NCBI GenBank assembly: GCA_960531495.1
Contig: OY482850.1
Location: 7,090,587 to 7,154,586, forward strand
DNA length: 64,000 nt
Origin: Zeus faber
Taxonomy: Eukaryota; Chordata; Actinopteri; Zeiformes; Zeidae
Reading direction: 5' to 3'
Of the stretch, positions 46,715 to 59,389 are shown one piece after another. A model generated the notes under the pieces. The model had not been told where the DNA came from. It saw only the letters and a program-made list of their open reading frames with translations, and did not search any database. How positions within the stretch are numbered: the first letter of the stretch is position 1; every line of letters begins with the position of its first letter. The translations under genes were made by a program, and so were the position numbers.

Positions 46715-49650
46715 ATGGTGGCAGGAGACTTACAGCCGTTGCCTCCCGAGGGTAAAAAACAGCAGCGTCGGCTGTCCAAGACCCCGCGTCCGAACTGGAG
46801 ACCCCTGCGTGACCAGCGGCGCAAGTCGCGTAAAAAGCTCCAGGTGATCATCTGCGTCCTCCTGGTGGAGTTGTGCGAGCGCTTCACCTTCTATGGGATC
46901 GTGTGCAACATGATCATTTTCTGCACTGTTAAACTAGGCTACGACAGCTACCTGGCTGCCACGGTTAACCTCTGCTTCGTGGGAGCCAGCACCCTCACCC
47001 CAGTCCTGGTGGGCTGGTTCGCCGAGACCTGCTTGGGAAGGACCAAGGTGCTCTACTTGTGCGCTTTTCTTCACTTCTTTGGTAAGACTACCCCCTTCAA
47101 ATCACACAAAGCAGGCTTTTGCATCAATATGTTTGTTGGTTTGTTGTTTTGTAATTTGCAAAGGGTTGAACCCTCTAAACTCAAGGGAGCTCAAACTGCC
47201 AACAATTCTACCCAGGTTCTTATCCATTGGGACTTTGGGACAGTTTGGGACCACCAGCTTGAGATTAGTTGGGTACAATCCGACACACCTTATTCTATCG
47301 TTTTTGTCTTTTAACTGCCATGATGCTCTCTAGGCACGGCCATGCTCCCTGTAGTGGCGTTCCCATTTGAGGATTTCTACATCAACACTCATCACATGAC
47401 CCACCAGCTGGAATCCAGGGAGCAGCAGATCTTGTTTTACACGGGCCTGCTGGCCGCCGCGCTGGGCATTGGGGGGATCCGCGCCATCCTTTGCCCAATG
47501 GGCGCCTACAGCCTGCAGGGCTACAACCAGCACCAGCTCCTGTCCTTCTTCAACTGGTGCGTGGTGTCATCTTAGTACGTTCCCCTAAACAAAATGGAAC
47601 CATTATCACCATTTTCGTCGCCATTGTCATTTTTCTTTTCAGGTTCTACTGGCTGGTCAACTTGAATTCCGCTATTGTGTTTCTGGGCATTGCTTACATC
47701 CAGCAGTCTGTGGCCAAGAACTTGGGTTTCCTCATCCCCTTCACCTCGGTGCTGCTGGCCCTCATCGCCATACACATGGTGCGAAACAATCTCACGTTCA
47801 AACCAAAGAAAGGTAAGAAGCACAGGAAGGGAAAAAGATGTCAACGAGAGGGACGGAGGCGTTTATTCAAAGGCGTTCGCATATACTTACACACTAATAT
47901 CACGCTCAAGACCAGGACGCTGACTGAATTCCTTATTCTTCCCCGTATAGGTGGCTCCCTACTGACCACATTGGGGGTTTTCCTGAACTCTATCAAAATG
48001 TGCTGCCTTCACTACCGACACCTGAGTGGGGACGTGACGTCTTGGCTGGACCGCGCCAAAGAGAACAACGGGGGCCGCTACAGCGAGACGCACGTGGAGA
48101 ACGTCAAGGTCCTGGCCAGGCTCTTCCCGCTTTACAGCCTTCAGCTGCTGTACCGAGCCTGCGTCACACAGGCAGGTCAATGGGACGCGTCCAGCGGCTC
48201 TCTATCCCAAGGTCCACGATAGAAGAGGAGGAGAGTTTAGGTTTGATAGTATTTACTAAAACTTAGAAAACAAATGTATAATAGAAGCTTAAAAACAATA
48301 AACCTGTATGAACAGTTCACATCCTGACAAAGGTGGGAAATTGTGCAAGTATGCATATCCATAAAGTCTCTACTGTACATATACTATATCTTGCGGTGAC
48401 ACATTCAATTCCTGCATTTCAGATTCCCTCAGGTTACTACATCCAGACCATGCACTCGAACCTTCACTTTCGCGACATCCTCCTGCCCATCGGCACCATG
48501 AACGTCATCAGCATCCTCCCTCTGCTGCTCCTGGCACCGCTGATAGAGTGCATCACCACCTGCTCCCTCTCCGTGGAGAAAACCCCCCTGGCACCCGCTA
48601 AAGTCATCAGTGAGCAAATACTTATACATTTATGTAAATTTCCATACTCTCTCTCTCTCTCTCGCGCTCTCTCTCTCGCTCTCTCTCTCATCCAGTCTTT
48701 TCTCTGGACCCCTTCCAGCCCTGGGCCACATGTGTGCGGCTCTGTCCGTCCTGGTAGCTGGTCTGTCTGAGCTGCACAGGAAGACCTACCCCCTGGTGGA
48801 GCAGACCCTGTCTGGGAAGGTGCTGCAGGTGTCCTCCATGCCGTGTTTCCAGCTGGCTCCTCAGTACATCCTCTTGGGCCTTGCCGAGGCCCTGGTCACC
48901 CCTGCCTGTAGGTAGAAGGGATTGAAAAACCAAAGACTGAGGCACAATACACATACAATGATACAAAGGAAATAAGTCGCTCACTGCTATCTCATCACCT
49001 CATTGGTAGGTTCTCTCATTTCTTTTCAACTGACCCCCAGCCACATCCGAGGGATCTCGCTGCACTTCCTCACTCTGTCCTACGGAGGGGGCTGCTTCCT
49101 GGGAGCCTTCATCACTCTATTCATGTACTTCATCTCAGGGGGTAAAGGAAAAAAAAATATTTCATAGTTGTTTCAGACTAGAGAATAAGGAATGGGAATA
49201 GAAAGACATTTATATATATATATATATATATCATATTGTGAAAACGTTCTCATATTCAATAACATATGTCCTCATTTAATCATTTGTTTTCAGGCAATTT
49301 CTACCCAACCTTGCTCCACGATGGGAATCTGGATAGGTTCTTCTTCCTCTTGGCCACATTGATGGCAATAAATACCTTGATGTTCTGGAAGATATCTTAC
49401 AGGTAGATCTGACCAAATAAGACAATGCATTGAGTTGAGGACAAAAATGTATCACCACAAACCTTAACCAGCCTGTGAGTTATTCATTTTATTTTATTTT
49501 TGTCATAGGTACATAGACCTGAGTGTCCAGGGAAGGGGGTTGACCATCAGCCCCCTCGCTGAGAAGCTGCTGCGGTACAAGGCCTGTCTGCGGTTCTATG
49601 ACACCGTGGAGCACTCCTACACTAACACCTCCACTGAATCCATCTTGTGA
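46715..49650 (+). CDS. slc15a5: Solute carrier family 15 member 5 (POT family transporter)
   Basis: Nine coding exons (46715-47081, 47334-47556, 47643-47812, 47951-48171, 48423-48609, 48719-48907, 49010-49141, 49294-49402, 49509-49650) join in frame to 579 residues, the same as I recall for human SLC15A5. It is a predicted multi-pass membrane protein of the proton-coupled oligopeptide transporter fold. Conserved words: CVLLVELCERFTFYGIVCNM, LGIGGIRAILCPMGA, SFFNWFYWLVNLNSAIVFLG, QIPSGYYIQTM, and LTPSHIRGISLHFLTLSYGG. The transport substrate is unknown. Intron 4 seems to have a GC donor. The exon 7 acceptor at 49009 is set by matching ISFQLTPSHIRG, not by the nearer pyrimidine-rich AG. The predicted start lies before a basic N-terminal tail. 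Confidence 0.93.
48172..48422 (+). other. slc15a5 intron 4 with GC-AG boundaries
   Basis: Exon 4 must end at ACACAG (48171) for the protein to read CVTQ then IPSGYY and to keep phase 0. The intron then starts GCAGGT and ends TTTCAG. No GT donor nearby gives a frame-consistent join without extra codons and a disrupted conserved motif. Confidence 0.75.
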
Positions 49651-51202
49651 CTCCATTATGAGCTATACACTCTGTAGTGCTGGCGCTACACCTGCTCCTT
49701 ACATGTAAATATAAAGACTGATATCCTGCATGTCTGAAGAAAGTAACTGAACTTTGTCTGGGAACGGATGCTGTAAATTGTGGATGATGTACAGTAATTA
49801 TTTTTTCTTACATAGGCAGATAATCTACTTCTCTACAGCTGGAAACAACAAACACAGAAGTGCACATCACACTATTTGTTATCTGCTTATTCATACAAAA
49901 TAATACAAAATGTTGATTTTGATGATTTGAGTTTTGTGATTTGTATTCTGTTTCCAGTGTATACAATTATCCAGTGTGTAAACTAGTTGGCTATGATACG
50001 TTCATATTAATATAAACATAGACACAAAAAAGCAATGCACCATGTATTTTAGGAATCTTCTCGGAATCTAGGTATTGGTATTGAGCATAATTCAACACAA
50101 AATAAAAACCTAACCTGAGGTTTAGTGCATCCAACTTTGTATTAAATATTAGTTCCAGATGCATTGATAGGGCATGGTATCGTCAAGTAAACAAAATATA
50201 GATAAATCCAACTAATTCAAGTAGTAATCCATAAGAAACCACACGACACACCCTCGCATCCGCTCAAAATCACTTTCTTTGGATTGAGATATCTGTATAA
50301 TCTGTATTGAATCTGTTCTGAGGATTTTTTTTGCATTTTGTCAATGCAAAGCATAAGACACAACCACAAACATTCACCGACAAATAAATGCAATAAAAAT
50401 GCATCCTCCAATGTATGTCACTTTCCTTGCATTAGGAAAACTGTACAATCTGTATTAAATCTGCCGTAAGCATTATTTTGCATTTTAAATGCAAAACATA
50501 AAAAGGAAATACAAAACCAATATCCATCCACAAATAAATAAATAAATAAATAAATACATGCATACATACATACATGCATACATACATACATGCATACATA
50601 CATACATACATACATATATACATACATGCATACATACATACATACATACATACATACACACATACACACATACATACATACATACATACATGCATACATA
50701 CATACATACATACATACATACATAGATACATGCATACATACATACATACATACATACATACATACATACATGCATACATACATACATACATGCATACATA
50801 CATACATACATACATACATACATACATACATACATACATGCATACATACATACATACATACATACATACATACATACATACATACATACATACAATAAAT
50901 ACATGCAATAAATAAATAACGTTATGAAATAATTAATTAATTGATTGGTTGATTATTGGCGGAATGAACACACAATCCCGGATTGCAGTATCTAATATAT
51001 TGACTGAATTGTAACTTTCTTTTTACCTAATTACATCGATTTGTGAATTTGAACACCGGCCCACGAGAACATCAACAAAGGGAAATTCTCTCGCGACACT
51101 TGAGCGAATACCGCGAGACCTGCAGCGTGTCCCAGGAGCCTGCGCGGGCCGTCCTGCAGAGAGCGGCGGAGCGGCGGCGCCGTCGTCTGCTCCCACAGCA
51201 CA
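49651..51202. other. slc15a5 3' flank and gap to tmem17
   Basis: AT-rich 3' flank followed by the CATA tetranucleotide array. The last ~150 bp before tmem17 is GC-rich and is probably its promoter and 5' UTR. Confidence 0.5.
50556..50893. repeat. (CATA)n tetranucleotide microsatellite, ~340 bp
   Basis: About 80 copies of CATA with CATG and CACA variants, preceded by an AAAT run (50530-50555). It yields spurious Tyr/Met/Cys/Val and His/Thr/Tyr/Ile ORFs on both strands. Confidence 0.95.
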
Positions 51203-52377
51203 ATGGATCGAGCGCAGCCGATGAGAAGGCGTCTGGGAGACTTTTCGCGAAACGTGTTCAGCGACCTGAACCCGGAGGACCACGCTGCAATTGTGGGCCA
51301 CGGCGAGTGGAATTATTGCTGTTGATGCGCACACGGAGCTGCGGCCATTAATGTTTACGTCCGTGACGTCACTAGTAGTAAATACAAAGTAAGCTGTTTT
51401 GGAGTCCAATAATCTGTCAGGTTTTTTGGGTTTTTTTTGTTTGTTTTTTTTCTTTTGTATTAGGGAAAGAAGTAACATCCAGTCTCCCACTCCAGATGTC
51501 TCTGTACTTCAACATGTGGTTCTTCCCCTTGTGGTGGATCAGTGAGGTTGTGATGCTCCAGCTCAAGGTGAAATAAGACAAACTATGCACTTTTTTTTCT
51601 ACGTAAAAACTAAGATTATACAAGATTGTATCGATTAAGGAGCAATTAAGTTAATGTCGATTTTGATTGTGCTTCTCCCCAGTATCCTGCCCTCCCATAC
51701 TACTACAGGTTCATCCTTGTCACTGTGGTCATTTTCATGACCCTGATAGAGGTCATAAGACTCTACCTGGGCTATGCTGGGAATCTACAGGAGAAGGTAA
51801 CCAGAGTGCTTTGTATTGTCGACTTTTGGCATTTTTGTTTTCAAAATTGCAAAATCCTTTTACGAAAATCCGGTTTGCCTCGTAACTGTCAACCTAGCAC
51901 ACAATAGACTACAATAGTTTCTCCGCCACCACAATGTGGACGCCGGACTTTGGCCTGTGGAAGGTGGCTGTTCCAGTGTCTAGTGTCTTCCTCCTGGTAG
52001 GTCCCGGAGCTGGCGGGCTTCTGGCTGCTGAGCATCCTGCTGCAGCTCCCGTTGATCCTCTTCCAGCTTTTCAATGAGGCCATTCTGATTCAGCCGCTGG
52101 AGCGAGGCGTTCACATAGTTCTCGCTCTGTTCTTGCTCACTCAGGTATGTGCCAAATGCAAAACGAGTGCCTGTCTTGAGTCAAATTATTATAGAGGAAG
52201 GATCGTCTCGGCGGTTAGAATCCTGATCGGAATGGGATGTGTCCAGTCTGCTGGTGTGAAGACTCATTTTTCCATGTATTATCTTCTCCAATCCACCAGG
52301 CCATCTCAGGCTTTGTGGCGCTGCGAGAGATGGTCAGACGCTCCGAGAACCAGTTCCATCTGCGGCAGTTCAACTGA
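51203..52377 (+). CDS. tmem17: Transmembrane protein 17 (ciliary transition zone)
   Basis: Five coding exons (51203-51302, 51464-51567, 51683-51796, 52001-52144, 52300-52377) join in frame to 179 residues (human TMEM17 is 198). The N-terminal RRRLGDFSRNVFSD, the LPLQMSLYFNMWFFPLWW segment and IEVIRLYLGYAGNLQEKVPE are family hallmarks. Four membrane-spanning segments are visible. TMEM17 belongs to the Tectonic/MKS-like transition zone complex that gates the cilium. Teleosts have two paralogues (17a, 17b); 17b is my weak preference. The first intron appears to start GCGAGT (51303), a GC donor, since no GT donor gives phase 1. It is convergent with agbl2, with 470 bp between stop codons. Confidence 0.9.
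51303..51463 (+). other. tmem17 intron 1 with GC-AG boundaries
   Basis: Exon 1 has to end in phase 1 because exon 2 (51464) opens with two bases before the conserved KEVTSSLPLQ reading. The only suitable donor is CACG followed by GCGAGT, which matches the GC-donor pattern G at -1 and AGT at +4 to +6. The acceptor is TATTAG. Confidence 0.65.
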
Positions 52378-52847
52378 ACCTTGACTGTCTGGATCTGACC
52401 GGAGTTATTTTGCACCTGGCCAACATTTGTCTTTGTCTTTTTCTACAGAATGTGAACAGTGCTCCAATGCCTTTAAACATATTTTTATATCAAATTTCTA
52501 TCACATCTTGTGCTTTATACATATATATGTGTGTGTGTCAATGGTGATACTTTCGTTTATAAATGAGTCTTACACAGTAATTGGTTTGACTGAACTTTGT
52601 TGTACATTGCTGGGGAACTTTGGAGCGAAAATTCAAATACGAGGGATCTCAGTTGAATTCGTCATGTCCCAAAATGACGTCATATATATACAAATATAAA
52701 ACGGCACAGCCATACAATGTTTACCTGAAGTGGAGACATTTTGTTTATTCACATTTGCCATGGGTATTGACACTTCACCAGAAACACAGAGTGCGAGGAT
52801 CCATACATAGAAATTCAGTACAAACTAGGAACAAGTGAACACGGTTT

Positions 52848-55540
52848 CTAGCTCAGAGCTGTGGCGGCGTGAAGAGGAGCAGACTGCGAGCGCATGATTC
52901 CCTTCCCCTCTTCTGGCGCCGCCCCGTCTCTGCTCTTGCTCGCCGCCTTGGAGATGCCGGTGCCCGGAGCGAGGCAGAGCGTCCGGAGATCCTTCAGTTG
53001 GAAATCGGGCAGTTCCAACCGGAAGAGGCCTAAAGTCCTAGACACCGGGGGCAGAACCCGTTCCCTTTTGTTTGGCTCAGGCTTGGATGATCTGCAGGCG
53101 GGTGAGGGCACAGTAGAGTGTCAGCGTGAATGGAGAGCATGACCCAAAGAAAAGTTAATGTCTTTCCAGATTTGGAGAGTGTGACTTTCTGCCTCTTACC
53201 TTAATATTGGCTCGCTCAGCGTGGGCCTGGCTTCATGTCGCAGTCTTTGAACAGCCTTGTCTATAGCCATGCTCTCCGTCAGCATGTTAGCTGTAGAAAT
53301 GGGAGAGGAGAAGGTGTTGAAGGCGCGGTTTGTTGTCGGATCCACCTGACTCCACCAATAGGGTTATTATATGCGGCCCACCATGTTCAACCTATGTAAG
53401 GAGTTGAGTCACCTTCTGTGGCGTCTCCCTGCTGATCCTGCGGATTTGATTTAGTCAAGTTCATGAAGGAGATGTAGGATGTTTCTTTGGGCACAAAGTA
53501 ATGCACTGAAACCTTCGTGGCATTTCTGGCAATGTGAGACTGTGCACTGCTGCTCCTTGTTGGGCAGTGCTTCGGGACCATCTTGCCCTGCATGCCCGAG
53601 TGAGGCCTGACGCACAAAGAAACATTACCGTCAGTGCTGCAAAATGTGATGGGGCTACATTGTTCAGTCTTTCAGTGAAGATACAATAGTCCTGCGGTCA
53701 ATACCTGTAAATAGCTGCAGCCTGTGGAGACCATAGTGCACCTGCAGGAGAAGAAGGAGGCGTTAACGACTGGAAAACAAACCTTTGGGGATGTTGTTTT
53801 CAAAGAATGATGTCAGGACTCACGTTGCACAAGCTTGTTGGAGGCCTGGGGCTCTTTAGGCGGATGGAGGGCGGTCAAGTACAGCAGTTTAGTTGTACAT
53901 TCTGCACGCACTCTCTGAGCCTCTCCTGCCGCCTCTGTGAAATGGCAAAAAGGCCAACATGGCGTACAACACAAGACCAGAACCGTTATCTTGCATTTGA
54001 TCAATAAGGATCAGGTCATGTTATGATTTGTTTCTGTCCATGACCTACTGTGATAACGTAGTTTCGGGGTGGAGTGCGGCTCTTCGGGACATTCTTTCTA
54101 AAGATCACAAGGAAGCGGGTGGCGGGTGACAGACAACGGAAGGGTGGAACCTGACATTTTCATCTCCTTACATTTTTCATCAATCCTTGTGCAAGATGAC
54201 CATGATGTATGAGCCGGAGGGTTTGCAAATGTCGCTGATCAAGGCCAGTCGGTCCACTGTTACCTCGGTGGCTGCTGAGAATTCTGGCTCTCACAACTGG
54301 CGGTCCGGTCCAGACTCTCTACCCAGGAGCAGTTGTCCCTGACCCCGTAACCTGTCAGTCTCCGCTCAATCCCAAAACCCTGGACTACACCGCTTACTAT
54401 CCCCGATCTGGTTTAATTTTAGTTTGCTAAAGCATGAGGAAACATTTAAGAACCAAAACGACCACGTTGCCAGACACCTCTGCTACGAAGGCTAGGAAGC
54501 TTTGAGGAGAAGGACCATCACGTTTGGCGATGTTGGTGTCATTTCTATTGCTTCCTTTCGCTATTTGTTTGATGGTACTGGGCGGACCTTTAAATCATTT
54601 ATTTTCCCTTGTCCTTTATATTAAGGAATCACTTTTTATATGCGCAGGATCATAAACTGACTGGCTTATCGTCTTTCTCTATCCATCTTATTATCTCCAG
54701 GGTCATGCGACCAACGTGTGTACTAGATGGATGAGGAAATGTGGGTTTTCTGGGAGGAAATATATATCGGGACACTAATAACCTCTTCCTACATCGTCTC
54801 CAGACTTTTACTACCTTCTCTTTCCGTTTAGTTCTCGCTGCCGCCTTCTTCTCGATCCGCGTGGCTTTGCTGCTGGGGGCGGGCTCCTGTGAAGAACAAT
54901 TCACCCGTGAATCGCAGGTCGTTCACGACTCAAGCGGGATTGTACCGGCGGAACCCTCTCCACGGCCTCTTACCGTGTTTTTGCTGCTTTTCTTCTTGAC
55001 CTCGGACCCTGTGTTTGTCTTGGCCGTCTTCTCCCGCTGCCGGTTCCTCTCTTCGCAGGTTCGAAGGTGTTTTTTCCCCTGCGGAGCGCAGCGATCACGT
55101 GAAGGCGGAGACCAATTAATCAGGGGGGAACATCGATTTCAGAGACGTCAACGATCAGGTTGCTAGCCGACGAACTGCTCGTGTGAGACAATCCAAAGCC
55201 TCGGGCGGGGAAGGCCTCCAAACATACCTGCTTCTGCCCAGATCCGGTTTGGTTTATTAGATGAACCAGCAGTCCGTCGGAGTCTGAACTGTTTGAACCG
55301 CTCGTGCTGTGAACGCAGGAATGAAATGTTAAAAATAAGAGAAAAACGTGACGTGAAAATTTACACTCAGTGTCGCCGCACTTCCTTCATCACCTGGACT
55401 CCAGGTCCGAGATGGAGATCTCCTCGCTGGGCCTCATGTTTTCGCCTATTTGCTTTCCCACTTCCTGTCTCAGCTCAGTCAGACAGTAGGCGGTCTGACA
55501 CACACGAACACAGACGCACGCAGGCACACACACACACACA

Positions 55541-55610
<70 letters not shown>

Positions 55611-56309
55611 TCCAGTCGTACATCTTAACTGTGGATACGTTGAATGTGGAGAATTGGTTGAACAGTCACCTTGGATGGGTCAGGGTCGCAGTAGTCCAGC
55701 AGGGTGTCGCAAAAGTAGTAGCCCAGAGATTTAAGGTCCCGTGTGGTGAAGTGAGTTCCTCTCCGGCTACCTGGAGTCAGTTAAATGCAATGAATGCATC
55801 CTAGTGCGGTGTTTTTCAACTGCTGTGCCACCACTAGTGCTCGCCGGGTGTGCCGTGACTTTTTTGTTTTTAAATTATACTTTAAAAAGGAGAATGGAAG
55901 AATGGAATGGAAATGAGCTCTTATGCTGCAAGATCAAATTAGCAAGGCTACACTAATAAGCCACTTCCAGACACAATAGCAGCTCCATTGGAAGTTTCAC
56001 TCCGAAGGTGAGGACTATTAGTGATGAAAGGTTTGACTCTTTTTTTGAGATTCGGTTGTTGATGAGTTGCTCAGTAAAAAGGAGTTGTTCAATTTTTGAC
56101 TCTCTGTTTTGATTCATTTGAAGTAAAGCACTGTGAGTGAGAAGGGACTTCCTGAACGATGAGGTTCAGCCTTGGTAGGAAGTCCTTGGTAATTGTTTTC
56201 AGTTTGTGAGTAAACTCGCTCGCCCACTCTTTTGACGGAGTGACTCCCGATTTACTCCACTGATTTAAAAGATTTGTTCGCTACAAACAAATTGTTCATG
56301 AGCTTTGCA

Positions 56310-56374
<65 letters not shown>

Positions 56375-59351
56375 CCAACCTAAAGTGGAGCCTCCAAAAG
56401 TGGACTCTAGGGTGTAGCTGTTCCTGATTCCCATCCTCCACATGACGATCCGCCCTGTCCCCTCTTTGCTCTTCTTCACCCGAAACTTGCAGCTCCTGAA
56501 TGAAAACTGTGAGGTAGAGGCTGGTAAGTTGTTTTCGCTCGAGTGATTCGACAATAGACAACTGAATTTTAAAACCATGTGTGACCCACTGCAGTGATTC
56601 ATAAATCAAAATTATAGCAAAGAATGATCCCTCTTTCCCAACACAATTGAAAAGCAGAGTGCAAATTTGAGACGTTGGAATTTGAGGACCTGTTCTGTAC
56701 AAAGAAAGTGCTTGCATACCTACTACTACTAGCATGCTGAGAGAAGATTCAACGTTACTCTCGAAGACGCATAAGGAGAATGGCAAAATCGGAATTTGTG
56801 CTGATGAAATATAAATAGATTCTTTGAGATCATTGAAAAGAAACAGTCATCACCTTGTCCTTGGCATTTTTGCTCATCATTAGTGGGAAGATTCTCTCGT
56901 GAAGATGCTGAGAAGCATCCTGGTCATTGCAGCCGTACATAAAGACGTTGTTCTTACGACTGTGGCCGTGGAAGTCGCAGTAAAGCACCACGTCCCTCTC
57001 AGCCATCAATCTGGGGAAAATATGGAGTCGAAGTATGGAATAATATGGGAGTAAAAACTATAATTGTGATGTTTGTGCATAATCAAAATGTGTTGCATTG
57101 ACATTTCACTGCATATATGTATGGAAGTATGTATATGTATGTGACGAATGAACCTCTTGAATCTTGAATAATGGTTATTGCAGCTTGATAGCCAACCAAG
57201 ACATTTGGAGCTGGTTAAGGGAGACTGAGGACGGCGCTGCATGAGGTACAATCCACTAGAAGTGTGTGCGTGCATGGGTGCGTGTGTGGGTGACTATAGC
57301 AAAAGAGTGATATGAGTGAGTGCGTGTCCGGTCTCACCTTTGCACCATATTGCGAGTGTGCCATACACAGGGAAATAAATTCTTGAGCACCGACTTGTAG
57401 TTCCGGTTGAGGTCCTTGCCGGAGAGAGAGCAGCGGTAATTCCCTACTACCACGCCGTCTGGATTCAGCATGGGAACCACCTGCGGGGGGCCGGAGAGGG
57501 ACAGCAAAAATGAAAGGTCTGAATACTTATTCTAGCTCAGTAAATAGCCTCCTTCCTCCCGTCACCTTGAAAACAAAGGTGTCCCTGAGGAGCTGAGCGT
57601 CATCTGAGTCCCCAAGCAAGAAGTCGAGGAAGCCCTCCATCATCCAGGAGCAGTTGGTCTCCCCCGGGTGCACCCTGGCCGTCACCACCACGGCCTTTTT
57701 GGTCTTCCCTGCCACCCAGCTGCTCGCCGGCGAGGTGATGGTCAGCATGTGCACGGGATTGCCGCCGAGGCTGTGGCACATCACCCGCAGCCTGCAGTGG
57801 GCGGCGGTGAGTGGGTCGGAGGTGACGCGGCTCAGGTAGTGCTGCAGGTGCGAGTAGGTGTAGGGGTAGCAGTGGGCCAAGTAGCAGGTGTCCGAGTCGT
57901 AGGGGAACTGCAGTGTCCAGGTGAGGGAGTACAGAGTGGAATTGTCGCCGGCCTCCTCCCTAGCCTGATGAGAAAGAGACAAGTGACGAAATGCACTAGA
58001 ATTTGGTTACTCAGCGTTTCCGTACATGTTTGCTGGCTGTAGTAGTGAATGCAAAACTCGCGAACGAGTCATTCGTAGCAATGACTCAGGAGTCGAGAGT
58101 CACTCTGGCAAAAGAGTCGTTCATTCGCTGTTCGCTAATTGTAGCCGGGCACACAGGCTGAACCGAGACTGAAATCCCCTCACCGTCATGTAATTGCGGA
58201 AATATTTTATGTCGGAGCCAATTCGCTGCCATCCGATGCCAGAGGCGGAGGCCCTCTCAGAGTAGAGGAGCGGTCTCATCCCCAGCGAGTACAGGCTGCG
58301 TGCCTTCATCAGGTTGACGATAGTGAAGCGGTAGGTGACTCCGGCCTTCATGTTCCTCACCCTGAAGTAAAACCACTGCGTGTGCTTGTTGGTGTACATG
58401 TCCGTGCTCAGGGTGAGCTCATACTCGTAATCGCTCCTGGGGAGGTAAACGAGAGGAAGAGGAAATGAAATGAAAGTGTGGGTATAATGGGTAAATGAAC
58501 AATGAATTGCGAAGCACTGTTATCTGAACACCATAGACTAAAGTACATGGTAATAATTGATCATTTATACCCGAAATACACTATTATTTATCCTGTGCAT
58601 AGGATCGCAATTTGCATATTCTGTATATATTGACAGTATTTTGGCTATTTCTATCTGTGATGTTGGCTATTTTTAAAATTTAGACTGTTAAGCGTTTTCG
58701 TTTGTTTTTATACGACAAATAACTCAAATCTGAAAAAATGTACTTGGTGGAATAAGCTCATTCTGATTCTGTTTCTAAATATCAGAAACAGCATTACTCA
58801 ACATCCAGGATCCACAGACTCACACTTGCACGGCTTTATGCAGGTTCCCGCTCTCGAAGCGCGACTCGAAATCCAGAGGGGGATCCTTCTTGTATCTGGC
58901 GCCAGCGTGGGCTTTCTTGAGGGGCCCGCTGCCCCCGATGCGAGAGCATGTGAAATAGGGGGTCTTGGTGGCTATACACAACAGAGCAGGAAGAGAAATG
59001 AATAGGGAATATGAAAGCAGGACTGCACTAATAACTTGACATTGATTCAAATGAGAAATATCAGGTTAATTTGAAGAGATATGGGTTTATATATTGGAAT
59101 ACAGATGTCAGTGCAGTAAACCAAAAGGCCATTCTCCTCCGCAACCGGGACAGGCATTCTCTCTTCCCCTGTGAGCTGGTAGAATTCCTCTGGCTTCGGT
59201 GGGTCCCACTCTGGAAGACAGCGATGAAACACACTGGATGTGAATTTTGGCCCCCTAAAAAAGCATGTTACGGAAACGACGAGAAGAAGCCATTCTGGTA
59301 AGGAGCAAATGGTGGGGACTCGTCGCCCAATGTTCCAGAAGGAACGGGAGG

Positions 59352-59389
<38 letters not shown>

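Noticed and set aside
50418-50915. Long ORFs on both strands (Met-Tyr-Val-Cys and His-Thr-Tyr-Ile repeats)
   Set aside because: They are translations of the CATA microsatellite; length comes only from absence of stops in the repeat unit.
54650-54904. Extension of agbl2 exon through 54814 to a stop at 54650
   Set aside because: It is possible as an alternative end, but conserved-looking exons with matching phases continue down to 52848 and a GTAGTA donor follows 54815.
55293-55734. Plus-strand ORFs of 94-111 codons
   Set aside because: They lie antisense to agbl2 exons and pass through the CA repeat.
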